Below, piece by piece: positions 1 to 10,800 of a stretch of DNA of 64,000 nt. The translations under genes were made by a program, and so were the position numbers. Location: NCBI GenBank assembly GCA_001913845.2, contig MKGP02000003.1:141415-205414 (forward strand). Reading direction: 5' to 3'. The stretch comes from Limnothrix sp. CACIAM 69d (lineage in GTDB: Bacteria > Cyanobacteriota > Cyanobacteriia > CACIAM-69d). The notes under the pieces are model-generated. The model saw only the letters and a list, made by a program, of their open reading frames with translations, was not told the DNA's origin and made no database searches. Every line of letters begins with the position of its first letter. The first letter of the stretch is position 1.

Positions 1-2
1 CC

Positions 3-3000
3 AAACGAATTTTAGGTATTTCTAAAGAAGAACATACTCAGCGCACCTGCGATTCCCCGGTGTGGGAAATTTTGCGATCGGACGGCAGCCCCATGCCCAC
101 CGAAGAATATCCCTCAATTCGGGCCTTACGTGAAGGTTGTTCGATTCAAAATATCGAGCAAGGTATTGTGCGGCCCGATGGCACTTTGCGTTGGATTATG
201 ACCAGTGCAGCTCCCATTCCATTAGACCCCTATGGGGTCGCTATTGCTTACATTGACATCACCGATCGCAAAGCCACAGAAGAAGCCCTGCGCCGCAGCC
301 ACGCCCACTATCAATCCTTAGCCAATGTATTACCGCAATCCCTTTTTCGTGAAGACTGTCAGGGGCGTTGTACCTTTGCCAATCAGGCATTTTTAGACTT
401 GCTGAATTTGTCAGATTCAGAAATTTTTGGCAAAACTGTTTATGACCTCTATCCCAACGATTTAGCAACTCGCTACAACCAAGAAACGCGCTGGGTTTTA
501 GAAACCGGTCATATTTTAGATGTCATTGAACCCCATCCAGCCATGAGCAACTCTCAAGAGGGTTCTGAATTGAGTCTTGTGCAGGTGGTGAAGACTCCTG
601 TTCGTGATAGCGACGGCCAGATTATTGGCATCCAAGGCATCTTTTGGGACGTGACAGAACGAGTCCACTTAGAACGAGCACTGCGTGAATCGGAAATTAA
701 ACTCAACGCCGTTTTAAGTAACACGGCTGCGGCCATTATGAGCGCCTATGTTTTTTCCGATGACAGCCATCGCTATGATTACTGCTCGGCTGGATGTGAA
801 GATTTATTCGGCTATCATCCTGCTGAATTTTTAGCCAATCATCAATTGTGGTTATCGATTGTCCATCCCGAAGATCTTCAGAGAATTGTTCTGCCTCATT
901 TCGATAGTATTTTGGCAGAAGAAACTTTTCAATTTAGCTACCGATTTCGTCACCGGAATGGAGAATGGCGGTGGGCAATGCTAACTGGCACATCCCAATG
1001 GGAGTCTGAAATTAATGGTTGGCGCGTCACCAAGTTTCACATCAATATCACCAATCAACAACGCTTGGCCAGTGATTTAAAGATCATTAATGATCTGTAT
1101 AATCTCGCCATTCAAAGCATTGGCGAAGGTGTTTGGGATTGGAATATTCTAGATGATTCAATTCTAGTATCGGAGCGTTATTTAGAGTTGTTGGGTGAAG
1201 AACACCGAGGGATTCAGTCGCCACAACTCTTTTCTGAGGCTGCTTTTTCCCAAAAAATTCATCCCGAAGATCAAGAACATTGGGAAAAAGCGTTAACAGC
1301 CCATCTCCAAAGCTATGAACGTTATGACATTGAAGTGCGATTTCAACATGCCCAGGGTCATTACATTTGGGTGCGAATTCGTGGGCAGGCGGTTTGGAAT
1401 GGACAAGGGGAACCAGTCCGGATGGTAGGAACGATCGAGGATATCAGCGATCGCAAATTTGCAGAGGCGGCCCTCAATCAACGGGAGCAGGAGTTTCGCA
1501 ACTTGGCAGAAAATTCACCGGATTGCATTATGCGGTGCGATCGAGAGGGACGCTTTCTCTATGTCAACCGCACGGTTTTGCAACTTTGCAGAATTGCTGA
1601 ACAGGATTTTATTGGTAAGACCAGCAGAGAATTAGGCTTTTCAGAAGACCTAGTTCAAATGTGGCATGAGGGAATGGCAACGGTTTTGGTAACCGGTCAG
1701 AAGGCTTTTTTAGAATATGAAATGCTGTTGCCGGACGGTAGCCATATTTTTCAGTCTTGGGTGGTTCCGGAGGTGATGCAAGCGCCTATTTTTGATCAAA
1801 AGTACCCCGGCACATTGATGACCACGCCCCGTTGGACGAGCCTGGAATATCTTCAGAACTTCATGGCTAGTTCGGCGCTGAACACAGCCCAATTAGGCGA
1901 TTCTGCAACAGCGGAATCTCGGTCATCCAATGTGATGGCTAGTTCGACGGTCATCGAATCGTTGCTGGTTGTGGCGCGGGATATTACCCATCTCAAGCGA
2001 GCACAAATTGCCCTTCGCCAACAGGCCGATCGGGAACGAACCCTGCGTTCTATTACCCAACATATTCAAAGCAGTCTTAATCTGAGCGAAATTTTGGATA
2101 TTGCGGTTACGGAAGTGCATCGAACCCTGCAAGCCGATCGCACCTTTATCCTGCGTTTCCACGAAGATTATTCAGGATCAATTATTCAAGAGGTAGTGAA
2201 AACAGACTATCCCTCCATGCGCGATCGACAGTGGCCCAAAACCAATTCCCTTTGGTCACGGTCTAGTACAGAATTTGCGCCTCGGACACAAATTATTCAA
2301 GAAATTCCAATCGATCGCCCTCAAATACACTTGGCACGGTTGATGGAAGCCACGGGAGCACAATCTCAAGTGATGGCTGCCATTGTGGGCAACTTGCCCC
2401 ATGGTGAATCGCATGTTTGGGGACTTTTGATTGTGCAAGCCTGTGGTAATTCCCGCTCCTGGCAAGGAGATGAAGCCGAATTGTTGCAACAGGTGGCGGA
2501 TCAATTGGCGATCGCCATTCAACATTCTGAACTGTTGGAACAGTTTCGATCGCAAGCGGAACAGCTCCAGCAAGCTAACCATTTTTTGGAAGAAATTAAC
2601 AGTAAGCTCAATGATTTGAGTAATCGCGATGGACTCACGCAGATTGCCAATCGCCGCTGTTTTGATGTGGTTTTACAACAGGAATGGCAACGGTGTCAGC
2701 GAATTCAAGAACCGCTCTCGCTGATTTTATTTGATGTGGATTTCTTCAAAAAATATAACGATTTACATGGCCATCCAGCCGGTGATCAGTGCCTAATTAG
2801 CATTGCGCGATCGATTGATGGACTACTTCAGCGCAACACAGACTTGGTGGCGCGGTATGGCGGCGAGGAGTTTGTAGTGGTGTTGCCCCACACCGATTCT
2901 GGTGGTGCAACCCAAATTGCAGAATTGATTCGCAAAACCGTTTTGAATCTACAAATTTTCCACTCAGAGCACCAAGGAATTACCCATTATGTAACTGTGA

Positions 3001-3164
3001 GTTTGGGAATTGCCAGCCAAGTACCTCAGCTCGATCGCCCCTGCCAAGATTTAGTGCAAGCGGCCGATCGGGCCCTTTACCAAGCCAAGTCCCTTGGTCG
3101 TAATACTTGGGTGTTGGCTAGCGATGACTTACCCAATCCATATCCCAGCTCCGATCAGGATTGA
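3..3164 (+). CDS. Multi-PAS/GAF diguanylate cyclase, 5' end outside the window
   Basis: The reading frame is open from the left edge, and residues before the first possible start (GTG at 60) still read as PAS sequence, so the gene begins outside the window. Counting from codon 60, about five PAS-like domains (roughly 1-75, 80-200, 210-335, 345-470, 475-660) precede a GAF domain (about 680-835) and a C-terminal GGDEF domain (about 868-1015). The active-site motif is GGEEF, a functional variant, and the metal/substrate segment reads FDVDFFKKYND. An RxxD inhibitory site (RNTD) sits five residues before GGEEF, so synthesis of c-di-GMP with product feedback is expected. No membrane segment is visible, so it is probably a cytosolic sensor, though the missing N-terminus could change that. 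No EAL domain is fused. The signals sensed cannot be told from sequence. Confidence 0.93.
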   Translation, partial: KRILGISKEEHTQRTCDSPVWEILRSDGSPMPTEEYPSIRALREGCSIQNIEQGIVRPDGTLRWIMTSAAPIPLDPYGVAIAYIDITDRKATEEALRRSHAHYQSLANVLPQSLFREDCQGRCTFANQAFLDLLNLSDSEIFGKTVYDLYPNDLATRYNQETRWVLETGHILDVIEPHPAMSNSQEGSELSLVQVVKTPVRDSDGQIIGIQGIFWDVTERVHLERALRESEIKLNAVLSNTAAAIMSAYVFSDDSHRYDYCSAGCEDLFGYHPAEFLANHQLWLSIVHPEDLQRIVLPHFDSILAEETFQFSYRFRHRNGEWRWAMLTGTSQWESEINGWRVTKFHINITNQQRLASDLKIINDLYNLAIQSIGEGVWDWNILDDSILVSERYLELLGEEHRGIQSPQLFSEAAFSQKIHPEDQEHWEKALTAHLQSYERYDIEVRFQHAQGHYIWVRIRGQAVWNGQGEPVRMVGTIEDISDRKFAEAALNQREQEFRNLAENSPDCIMRCDREGRFLYVNRTVLQLCRIAEQDFIGKTSRELGFSEDLVQMWHEGMATVLVTGQKAFLEYEMLLPDGSHIFQSWVVPEVMQAPIFDQKYPGTLMTTPRWTSLEYLQNFMASSALNTAQLGDSATAESRSSNVMASSTVIESLLVVARDITHLKRAQIALRQQADRERTLRSITQHIQSSLNLSEILDIAVTEVHRTLQADRTFILRFHEDYSGSIIQEVVKTDYPSMRDRQWPKTNSLWSRSSTEFAPRTQIIQEIPIDRPQIHLARLMEATGAQSQVMAAIVGNLPHGESHVWGLLIVQACGNSRSWQGDEAELLQQVADQLAIAIQHSELLEQFRSQAEQLQQANHFLEEINSKLNDLSNRDGLTQIANRRCFDVVLQQEWQRCQRIQEPLSLILFDVDFFKKYNDLHGHPAGDQCLISIARSIDGLLQRNTDLVARYGGEEFVVVLPHTDSGGATQIAELIRKTVLNLQIFHSEHQGITHYVTVSLGIASQVPQLDRPCQDLVQAADRALYQAKSLGRNTWVLASDDLPNPYPSSDQD

Positions 3165-3196
3165 AACGAAAAATTTAACAGCAGAAAGCTAGCACA

Positions 3197-3292
3197 GACA
3201 AGGGGCTTAAGCCCCTTGTCTCGTCGGCTGGAGTTTGGGGGCGGTCAGTTCGATCGGCCAGCCAGCACAAACCAGGGGCTTAAGCTCCTTGT
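3197..3292. repeat. Two intergenic palindromes (GGGGCTTAAGCCCC family), one perfect and one decayed
   Basis: A perfect 20-bp palindrome (CAAGGGGCTTAAGCCCCTTG, 3199-3218) lies just after the diguanylate cyclase stop codon. A second copy at 3272-3292 has one arm changed (AAGCTCCTTG). Both can fold into hairpins and could terminate the upstream transcript, although no clear U-run follows. They belong to a family with about 12 copies in the window. Confidence 0.85.
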
Positions 3293-3372
3293 CCCCCATG
3301 GCTTTGCAGCAAAAGAATCAGAGCTTTGGAAACTGGGTAATCACTTCTAATTTCCTGACAATTCTAGCGGCA

Positions 3373-3738
3373 CTATTGGTTGAGAACGGGCAGGAAATTT
3401 CCCAGAACCCCCAGCACCAAAGATTGGAAGATGCTAATAAAAACTGCCCCCAGCAAGGCGCTCCAAATACCATTTTTGAGGCGGAAACCTTCCACCAACC
3501 AAGCAGCTAAACCAAACAGCAAGGTGCTAACAACTAAAGAAAACAAGCCCAGCGTGAGCAACTTGGGTAAGAAGGTGAGCCAGCCAGGAACGGCCCGCGC
3601 CAGCCCCTGTAAAACGCCCAAAACAATACCAGCGATCAAGGCCTTCCAAGGGCTATCGACTTCTACGCCAAACGGCAAATAGGTTAGCAGAATCAGGCCG
3701 ACGGCAATTACGACGGCCACGATCAGAAAAGAAACCAC
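3373..3738 (-). CDS. Phage-holin-family / YvlD-like small membrane protein
   Basis: A 121-residue, very hydrophobic protein with about four predicted membrane helices (roughly 3-22, 30-52, 60-85, 92-118). The spacing and glycine/leucine-rich composition match the Phage_holin_4_2 family (YvlD-like), which is common in bacterial chromosomes and is not a sign of prophage. Exact function is unknown; members are inner-membrane proteins, some linked to envelope stress. The start is GTG at 3738. It is transcribed on its own, convergent with the upstream diguanylate cyclase, and about 200 bp from the rimO stop codon on the same strand. Confidence 0.7.
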   Translation of the reverse strand: MVSFLIVAVVIAVGLILLTYLPFGVEVDSPWKALIAGIVLGVLQGLARAVPGWLTFLPKLLTLGLFSLVVSTLLFGLAAWLVEGFRLKNGIWSALLGAVFISIFQSLVLGVLGNFLPVLNQ

Positions 3739-3943
3739 AATTCCTCATCCTTGGGGACACACCCCGATTGATCCACCCACGATTCGATCGGGCAGTCGCG
3801 GCGGGAGTCCGATCGGCGGTGGATGGGCTGAAGCGGCGAGGGCTGACTCCTTCGGAAATGGCTCCTTTGGAAAGCCAGCCCACGCGCTTTTCAATTCTGA
3901 GCGATCGCCCTTGGATTTGAGTAGAGCTGGTGGGACAAATTCT

Positions 3944-5266
3944 TTAGGCGGAGACGGCAACCTCGCCAAATAGGTCGTAGGGTTCGGCGGCGGTGATCGT
4001 GACCGGGACGATCGCCCCCAGGCGAGCCGGCCCGGTGACATAGACCAAACCATCCACATCGGGAGAATACCGAGCCGATCGACCCAAGAATTGTCCCGTT
4101 TTCGGGTTCACCTGCTCAATCAGCACATCCACTGTTTGGCCCACGTAGGCCTGATTTCGCTTCAGGGAAATGGGCTGTTGCAGGGCCATCAGTCGATCGC
4201 GCCGACCATCCATCACTTCCTGCGGGAGTTGGTTAGGCAAATCAAACGCGGCGGTTCCCTCCTCGGGCGAGAAGGTGAACACCCCCACATGGTCAAATTC
4301 GTGGCGCTGCACAAAGTCGCACAAATGCTCGAAGTGCTCCTCTGTTTCGCCGGGGAAGCCCACGATGAACGTGGTGCGCATGACGGCATTGGGCAATTGC
4401 TCGCGAATTTGAGCCAAGAGCCGATCGTTCACATTGGCCTGCCAGGGGCGATTCATCGATCGGAGCACTTCCGGGTGGGAATGCTGAAGCGGCAAATCAA
4501 TATAGGGCAAGATATTCGGCGTTTCCCGAATCGCTGCAATCACCGATTCCGTTAGCCCCGTGGGATAGGCATAGTGGATTCGCACCCAAGGAATGTCCAC
4601 CTCGCCGAGGGCCCGCAACAGCTCCGCCAGCTTGGGCTTGCCATAGCGATCTAGGCCGTAGTTGGTGGTGATTTGGGAAATCAAGATCAGCTCTTGTACC
4701 CCTTCATCGGCCAGCTTGTGGGCTTCGGCCACGATCGACTCGATCGAGCGCGATCGCTGATCGCCCCGCAAGTGGGGAATGATGCAGAACGCACAGCGGT
4801 AGTCACACCCCTCCGCCACCCGCAGGTAGGCCGTGCCTTCGGCCGTGGTGCGATAGCGAGGGACGGTCTCATCGGCAATGTAGGTTGGTTCTTCCGAAAT
4901 TTCCTGAACGCGCTCGCCCGCTTCCGTTCGCTGCACCACATCCACAATCTTGTGATAGTCGCCCGTGCCCACCACGGCCACGGCTTCCGGAATTTCATCC
5001 AAAAGGGTGTCCCGAAAGTGTTGAGCCATGCAGCCCGTGATCACAATTCGTTTGCCCGCTTCAGCCAGGGAAACCAAGGTGCGCACCGACTCTTCCCGCG
5101 CCTCTTGAATGAAGCTACAGGTGTTGACGATCGCGTAGTCTGCCGCATCGTCGTTGGCACTCACGTCATAGCCTGCCTGGGCCAGTAGGCCCATCATGTG
5201 CTCGGTGTCAATGCGATTTTTTTCGCAACCGAGGTGAGTAACGGCGATTGTGGGTTTTCCAGCCAT
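3944..5266 (-). CDS. rimO: Ribosomal protein S12 methylthiotransferase RimO
   Basis: A 440-residue radical-SAM enzyme that adds a methylthio group to the conserved aspartate of ribosomal protein S12. Its length is typical for the family. The N-terminal methylthiotransferase domain holds the three cysteines for the second Fe-S cluster (in LGCEKN, NTCSF and ITGCMA). The radical-SAM motif CxxxCxxC is seen as CDYRCAFC near residue 150, and a TRAM domain fills the last 70 residues. The N-terminal LGCEKNRID pattern separates RimO from the tRNA enzyme MiaB. The ATG at 5266 gives the expected family N-terminus. It appears to be monocistronic, with a long 5' intergenic region. Confidence 0.95.
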   Translation of the reverse strand: MAGKPTIAVTHLGCEKNRIDTEHMMGLLAQAGYDVSANDDAADYAIVNTCSFIQEAREESVRTLVSLAEAGKRIVITGCMAQHFRDTLLDEIPEAVAVVGTGDYHKIVDVVQRTEAGERVQEISEEPTYIADETVPRYRTTAEGTAYLRVAEGCDYRCAFCIIPHLRGDQRSRSIESIVAEAHKLADEGVQELILISQITTNYGLDRYGKPKLAELLRALGEVDIPWVRIHYAYPTGLTESVIAAIRETPNILPYIDLPLQHSHPEVLRSMNRPWQANVNDRLLAQIREQLPNAVMRTTFIVGFPGETEEHFEHLCDFVQRHEFDHVGVFTFSPEEGTAAFDLPNQLPQEVMDGRRDRLMALQQPISLKRNQAYVGQTVDVLIEQVNPKTGQFLGRSARYSPDVDGLVYVTGPARLGAIVPVTITAAEPYDLFGEVAVSA

Positions 5267-6015
5267 AGCTTGCAGTTGCAGTGCCGTTGAAGCGAGGGGT
5301 TAAGGGGTTCAACAGAACGGTCAGACAACAACCGTTCGATAAAAAACAGAGGACGTTCAGGCTTGAAGAACGAGCAGACCACAGCGGTCTGTGCTAAAGC
5401 CTGTCGAACCCACAATTATTCACCATATCAGCCCCAATTGCTTGCCCAATTGATCTCAAGGATTTTGATCAGATTTCTGGCAAGTAGGGAATGGTATGAC
5501 TGGGGCGATGCATAGGGCTTTGGAGGACAAAATTGAGACCAGACGACGGGGGCCGATCGCCCAAAGTCACCGATCATCCATAGTCCCTTGGGTGCGATTC
5601 TCTGTCGATGAGTCTTCTGGCTGATTTGCACGGAATTTTCCCGATCGGCACTGTACCTTAGAGGAAGAGATAGCCAATCTCGGTATCGACGATCGCCCAA
5701 ATTTGTCCCAACTATACGGACAGGACTGATGCAACCCCCAGTAACCCACCATCGCCAGCTCAAGGCTGCGTTGCGCGGGATCACCAACCCACTGCCCCAG
5801 TCCTGGCAGCATACGGGGCAACCGTAAGGATGAAGTAGCCGATCGTGGCGTTGATCGCTAATGGGTCTCTAACCGATCGCTTACCGATCGTTCCCGATCG
5901 TGCTCGATCGCCCGTGATCGGTTTTGAGCGCAAACGCAAGGTGGCGTTAACCGCGTTTCGAGGGTGCATCAGCCGGCGATTCATGAGGAATTTTTGAAAA
6001 TCACATGAAAATCGC
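5267..6015. other. Intergenic region between rimO and a divergent hypothetical gene
   Basis: About 750 bp with no convincing gene: the minus-strand ORFs here have no recognisable family pattern and overlap each other. It must hold promoters for both divergent neighbours. A hairpin-capable GCAGACC/GGTCTG segment lies near 5383-5402. At 5841-5920 there are seven GATCG sites in 80 bp; the last five start at 5875, 5886, 5896, 5906 and 5916, about one helical turn apart. Confidence 0.6.
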
Positions 6016-6468
6016 ATGAAACTTGACAGCTCCGCTATTGCCCACAAAGCTATGCAACATTTACCCGAAAGCATTAGCGACGCAATTAACACCAGCGAAC
6101 TCGGCGCGTTGATTGCTGAACACCGCAACACCCTGTTGTGCGAATTGTTACGCCCCATGCTGGATACCCTCGATCGCGAAGGCATCCAATTTTCTGCCGT
6201 GTTGCGTGCCCTGGCCACCGTAGCCAACGAACGCAGCAGCCAGCTTGAGGCCCTGAATGGATCAAACCCTTGGGAGCGCTGCAATAAGCTCTTGCACCAA
6301 GCCCGTGCCAGTGCGGAAGAGGCCGAACGCGCACTGCGCCCCAAAAACCGCACTAGCCCCCGATCGATCGCAACTCCCGCCGCGATCAAACTGCGGGAAA
6401 CCCGGCCCTCCTCGGACGAACTGCCCGAAGAAGAAGCCTGGGCCCGAGAGCTACTGAGCGAATCCTGA
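6016..6468 (+). CDS. Hypothetical protein, 150 aa
   Basis: I do not recognise this family. The protein is soluble and mostly helical: an N-terminal helical part (about 1-75), a segment rich in Ala/Glu/Arg that could form a short coiled coil (about 80-110), then a Pro/Ser/Arg-rich linker and an acidic tail ending in ELLSES. Codon use matches neighbouring genes, including GATCG-containing Ile/Asp codons. It starts at ATG 6016; an upstream ATG at 6005 runs into a stop at once. It is divergent from rimO and is followed directly by a terminator-like palindrome. Confidence 0.65.
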   Translation: MKLDSSAIAHKAMQHLPESISDAINTSELGALIAEHRNTLLCELLRPMLDTLDREGIQFSAVLRALATVANERSSQLEALNGSNPWERCNKLLHQARASAEEAERALRPKNRTSPRSIATPAAIKLRETRPSSDELPEEEAWARELLSES

Positions 6469-6469
6469 A

Positions 6470-6494
6470 GACAAGGGGCTGAAGCCCCTTGCCC
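6470..6494. repeat. GGGGCTGAAGCCCC palindrome, possible terminator
   Basis: A one-base variant of the family palindrome (GACAAGGGGCTGAAGCCCCTTG) begins immediately after the TGA of the preceding gene. The stem is strong and the position fits a transcription terminator, but there is no poly-T tail. Confidence 0.75.
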
Positions 6495-6540
6495 GCAATT
6501 TGCCCTTTACCCGCCATTGGCCACTGATGTCACCGGTTTG

Positions 6541-6620
6541 GTGTTGATCCCATTAGGTGTTAGTGCCATCAGGTATTGATCCCATTGGGTGTTAACTCCC
6601 TCAAGTGTTAATCCCATCAG
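6541..6620. repeat. Short tandem repeat, five units of 16 bp
   Basis: Five contiguous 16-bp units resembling GTGTTGATCCCATCAG run from 6541 to 6620 with a few substitutions and no indels. The array sits between the convergent ends of the 150-aa gene and the RTX gene. Its period is not a multiple of three and no ORF uses it. Confidence 0.9.
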
Positions 6621-6690
6621 CGGAACCCTTAGCCTAAAAACCGGTTGAAAGGTTGGTTAGACAGTCGGCCACAAGGTCGGCTTGGTCGGC

Positions 6691-7416
6691 TTAAAAGTCC
6701 GTATTCACGAACTTACCGGCCAGCTCCGTGGGCGTTTTGCCCAACACCAGACCCAAGGTTTTGAAAACCCCATTGTCGTTGAACGTAATCGCCGTACTGG
6801 GCGTGGAGCCGCCGCCGGAATCGTTCAAAGTGATCGCCAGCAGTTGCAATTGACTTTCCTGCAAGCCACCGGTTAGGCCGATGCGATCGTTTCCGGTGCC
6901 AAAATCCACGATGAAATCCGCAGCGATCGCCCCGCTGGCATCGGCCACCGCCGCCGCGTCCCGTCGCAACACCAATAGGTCATCGCCAGCCCCACCCACC
7001 AGGGTATCTTGGCCCAAGTCGCCCACCAGGGTATCGTTGCCCTCTTCGCCATTCAGGAAATCGTTATCCTGCCCCCCCCGCAGGATGTCGTTACCCACGC
7101 CACCCAAAATCAGGTCATTGCCCTTGTTGCCACTGAGTACGTCATCCCCAGTGGAGTTGAGGCCATCGCCCACCAATAGATCATCGCCTTGACCACCATA
7201 GAAGGTGTCATTGCCCCCCAAACCATAGAGGCTGTCGTTGCCCAGGTTGCCGTAGATGATGTCCGCTTGGGCACTGCCGGTGATTTGGTCATCGCCCCCC
7301 AAACCTCGCACGCCCGCCGGGGTGGTGCGGAGCACGTCCGCCGACAGCGAACTAGTGGAGAAAAAGTTATTGGTATCGTCGAGATCGTAAAACGGGGGGT
7401 TAGGGCCAATAGCCAT
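6691..7416 (-). CDS. RTX calcium-binding protein, probably type I secreted
   Basis: A 241-residue protein built from about 11 glycine-aspartate nonapeptides of the GGxGxDxLx type (about 40-165). These fold into a Ca2+-binding parallel beta-roll outside the cell. There is no N-terminal signal peptide, as expected for type I export through a C-terminal signal. The C-terminus is hydrophobic and ends in VNTDF, compatible with that. No enzymatic domain is present. The start is well supported: ATG at 7416 with AGGAG about seven bases upstream (TTAGGAGTTTGTA). It is paralogous to the RTX protein at 34880-35797: both share a PxGVRxLxGDD entry to the repeats and a GLVxGxxP segment near the end. No exporter genes are next to it. 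Confidence 0.88.
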   Translation of the reverse strand: MAIGPNPPFYDLDDTNNFFSTSSLSADVLRTTPAGVRGLGGDDQITGSAQADIIYGNLGNDSLYGLGGNDTFYGGQGDDLLVGDGLNSTGDDVLSGNKGNDLILGGVGNDILRGGQDNDFLNGEEGNDTLVGDLGQDTLVGGAGDDLLVLRRDAAAVADASGAIAADFIVDFGTGNDRIGLTGGLQESQLQLLAITLNDSGGGSTPSTAITFNDNGVFKTLGLVLGKTPTELAGKFVNTDF

Positions 7417-7840
7417 GATTACAAACTCCTAATCGATGAATAGTTCCGGAACTGGTTAGCCTAGGGACTGTTTAGCCTTTGAGCCTTGAGTTAGACCGCC
7501 GTGGGGGCTAGTTCGTTCATGGTGTGCAACCAGTTCCTCCAGAAACTTGAGCACGATTTGTGCTCCCGCTGAACTCAGCCTGGAATTCTAGGCTTTAGAT
7601 TTCAGCCTGTAGATTCCAGCCTGTAAATTCCAGTCTTGAATAATGACTGGCATTGGCGGGCAAATCAGCACGATCGCCCTGAGAAGTTTCCCCCCAGAGA
7701 TCGTGCCATTGGTGGCGGTCTTTGCGGATCTGGGTTAGGGCTGGGGACGCTGACGGTGGTGTTGTCGTTCCCGATCGCGCGATCGCTCTGGTTTAAGATT
7801 CGGTTTTGGTTGGATTCTGGCTGGGGTGCAATGGAGCGGC
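7417..7840. other. Intergenic region with a 14-bp tandem repeat
   Basis: About 420 bp between the RTX start and the chlH-type stop codon. At 7592-7633 three 14-bp units (CCTGTAGATTCCAG-like) are joined end to end, with a poorer fourth unit at 7579-7591. An ORF across 7636-7944 is judged spurious. No terminator with a U-run was found for the chlH-type gene. Confidence 0.65.
7592..7633. repeat. Short tandem repeat, three units of 14 bp
   Basis: The units are 7592-7605, 7606-7619 and 7620-7633. Units two and three differ at one base (GTAGATT versus GTAAATT); unit one is more diverged. Confidence 0.8.
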
Positions 7841-10800
7841 TTACGGATTGGTCACCCCCTCCAAGGCCGCGTCGGTTTCGTCGTAGAGGGCTTGCAGTTG
7901 GCCAACCACAGACTCATCGGCGGCCCAAAACCCACGGCCATTAGCTTCCAACAGGCGACCAACAATGTTGCGGAACGCTTCCGGATTGGCGCGGCGCAGG
8001 CGATCGGCCATGGCTCGATCGAGGGCGTAGGTTTCGGCGGCTCCGTCATAGACCCAGCGATCGGCAAAATCCGTGGTGCCGCTCCAACCCAACAGGGCCG
8101 TCATCCGTTGGGAAATTTCAAAGGCCCCGCCGGAGCCCTGGGCGGCCATGGCTTCGGCCCACTTGGGATTCAGCAATTTAGTGCGATATTCCAACCGCAA
8201 GAGGCTGTTTAAATCGCGGGGTTGGGTGTTTTTGCCGAAACTTTCCACAAAACTCGCGGTGACGGGGCGCTGTTGCTGTTGTTCAGCGGCACGCTTCAAG
8301 GCTCCGGTGTTGGCGTAGTATTCCTGGATATCCGTTAGGCCATATTCCACGGAATCGATTTCTTGGACAATGCGCCCGGTGGTGGCCAAGAGCCGATCGA
8401 GCACTTCTGGGCGGGCTTGCCCCCGATCGTGCCGACCGTAGCTAAAGGCATTGCGCGATCGCCAGGTTTGGGCCAGCTCATCACCAGACTCCCAATTCCC
8501 ATCATTGACGCGATCGTTCACCAAGGAGCCAAAATCCCCCGCCGGGTTCGAGAAAAGCCGAGCGCTGGGATTTTCCACCCCTTGGGCCTGAAGTTCCAGG
8601 GCATGTTTACGAATGAAGTTTTGTTCGATCGGTTCGTCGGCCGCCGCCGCCCGCGCAAACAGATCATCCAAAAGTTCCAAAATATTGGCGAAACTGTCTC
8701 GAAAAATGCCTGATAAATTGGCTAACACATCAATGCGAGGACGACCCAACTGAGCCAGGGGAATTAATTCATAGCGCACAATCCGGCCCGTGCCTTCCTT
8801 AATTGGCTCTGCGCCCACCAATTCCAACAAAATGCCCAAGGATTCACCCTTGGTTTTAATGGCATCCAGACCCCAAAGCATCACGGCAATGGTTTCGGGA
8901 TAGCTGTCCGGTTTCTGACCATGTTCCTGTTGGTGTTGGGCAATCAGTTGCCGGGCGATCGCTCGGCCCCGTTCATAGGCTCCTGGGGAGGGCATTCGGT
9001 AAGGATCAAGGGCGTGAATATTGCGGCCCGTGGGCAATGCGCCGGGCCCGTCCCGCAACAGATCTCCCCCCGGTGCAGGCGGAATATATTCCCCATTTAA
9101 GCCCCGCAATAGATTAGTCAGTTCATCGGTATTTTGGTTCAGCAAATCCCGCAAACGAATTGCTTCTTGAATCTGTTCTGAGACCTTGGGATCCAACTCA
9201 AACGATCGATTGGGATATTCCTGCTGGAACCAATATCGATAGGCATTCAGGGGGCGATCGAGGTCGGATCCTTGGGCGATCGCTTCCAAGACCGATCGGG
9301 GCAAATCCACCTCAAAATAGGCTTCTAAATAGGACAACAGTTGCTCAGAATTAGGTGCAGTTCCCAACACATGCAACCCACTGGAAAAGAGATGCTGTTC
9401 TAGTTCCTGAAGGTATTGATAGACCCTTGCAAAGTAGCGATCGAGCAAATCGGGGCCAAACAACTTCAGGGTTTCCGCACTCAGTTCCACCCCCAATTGT
9501 TGTGCTTCCGGCAGCGGACAATCCCGATCGAGTCCCGTATCCATTAACCGTTGGGCGATCGCATCCCGCAGGGCCGTATTCGCCTGCGAATCCTCGCGAT
9601 ATTCCGCAATTAAATCACGCAAATTCACCAGTTCCTTATATAAACCGGCTCGCCCATAGGGAGGCACATTGTGGGAAATCAACACCCCATAGCCCCGGCG
9701 TTTTGCCAAGATAGACTCCGAAGGATTATTCGCCGCATAGATATACAAATGGGGCAGATTTCCTAACAAAATATCTGACCAAGAATAGCCCGTGTTGCCC
9801 AAGGGAGATCCCGGCAACCATTCCACCGTTCCATGCATTCCAAAATGGACGATCGCGTGGGGTTGCCAAACCCGCTGCAACCATTGATAGAACGCCGCAT
9901 ATTGGGGATGGGGAGTCAAGTCTCGCTCAAACATCAAGCGCATGGGATCGCCTTGCAAACCCAAAGGCGGCTGCACCCCAATCCAAACATTTCCAAAGTA
10001 AACACCCCCGATATGCAACTCATCCCCAAAGGTTTTAATACCCGATTCCGTGAGACCACCCCATTGTTTTTGAATCCGAGAACTGCCGAGGTATCCTAAC
10101 CATTGATCAAGGATTTGAGCCGGAACCCAGCCATCATTCAAGGGAGCCTGGTGTGGGTGCGATCGGGAAGGATGGCCCAAAGACCAACGATCATCGGCAG
10201 CTTTCACCTGTTGAATAATCGTTTCACCGTCGGTGGGCAATTCACCCACGTTATAGCCCTGAGCTTGCAATGATTCAAGCAGCTTCAGGAGCGATCGGGG
10301 AACATTCAACAGGGCCGCTGTTCCCGTTGCACCATACCCCGGCGGAAAGCCATACAAAATAATCGCCAGCTTGCGATCGCGCGGTGGTGTTTTTCGCAGT
10401 TGAATCCAATTCTTGACACGACTGGTTAACCGTTGAACACGCTCCGGAATCAGGTAAATGTCATCTCCAACTAAGCCACCCAAGGGCACGGTGTCGATCG
10501 CCCCGTCCAGCTCCGGCAGGGCATACAGCACCACACTTTGGAGACCACCAATTCCCTGTCTTGTCCAGGATTTTAGGTCTTGAATGAGCAAAGGTGCGGC
10601 AACTAAATAGGGCACATTTTTAGCTGCCAAAATTCGCTGGGCCACTGCCACCTGTCGCCCAGCTTCCATGGAACCAGCGGGGCCGCCCACCAGCGGAAAC
10701 CCGATCGTGGAAATAATTGCATCCACCAACACCGCATCCGCCGCCAGGGACTTTAATTCCCGATCGCCCTGGGCCCGTTGTTGCTGTTCATGGGTGGTGG

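Noticed and set aside
3373..3738. Prophage holin
   Set aside because: The family is common in chromosomes and no other phage gene is nearby.
5781..6389. 202-codon minus-strand ORF opposite the 150-aa gene
   Set aside because: Ser/Arg-rich shadow of the plus-strand gene, partly encoded by the GATCG cluster; no ribosome-binding site.
6541..6620. Possible CRISPR array
   Set aside because: Units are 16 bp and contiguous with no spacers; the same holds for the other short arrays.
7636..7944. Plus-strand ORF upstream of the chlH-type stop codon
   Set aside because: Composition is Pro/Arg-rich without family pattern, and it overlaps the 3' end of the confident chlH-type gene.
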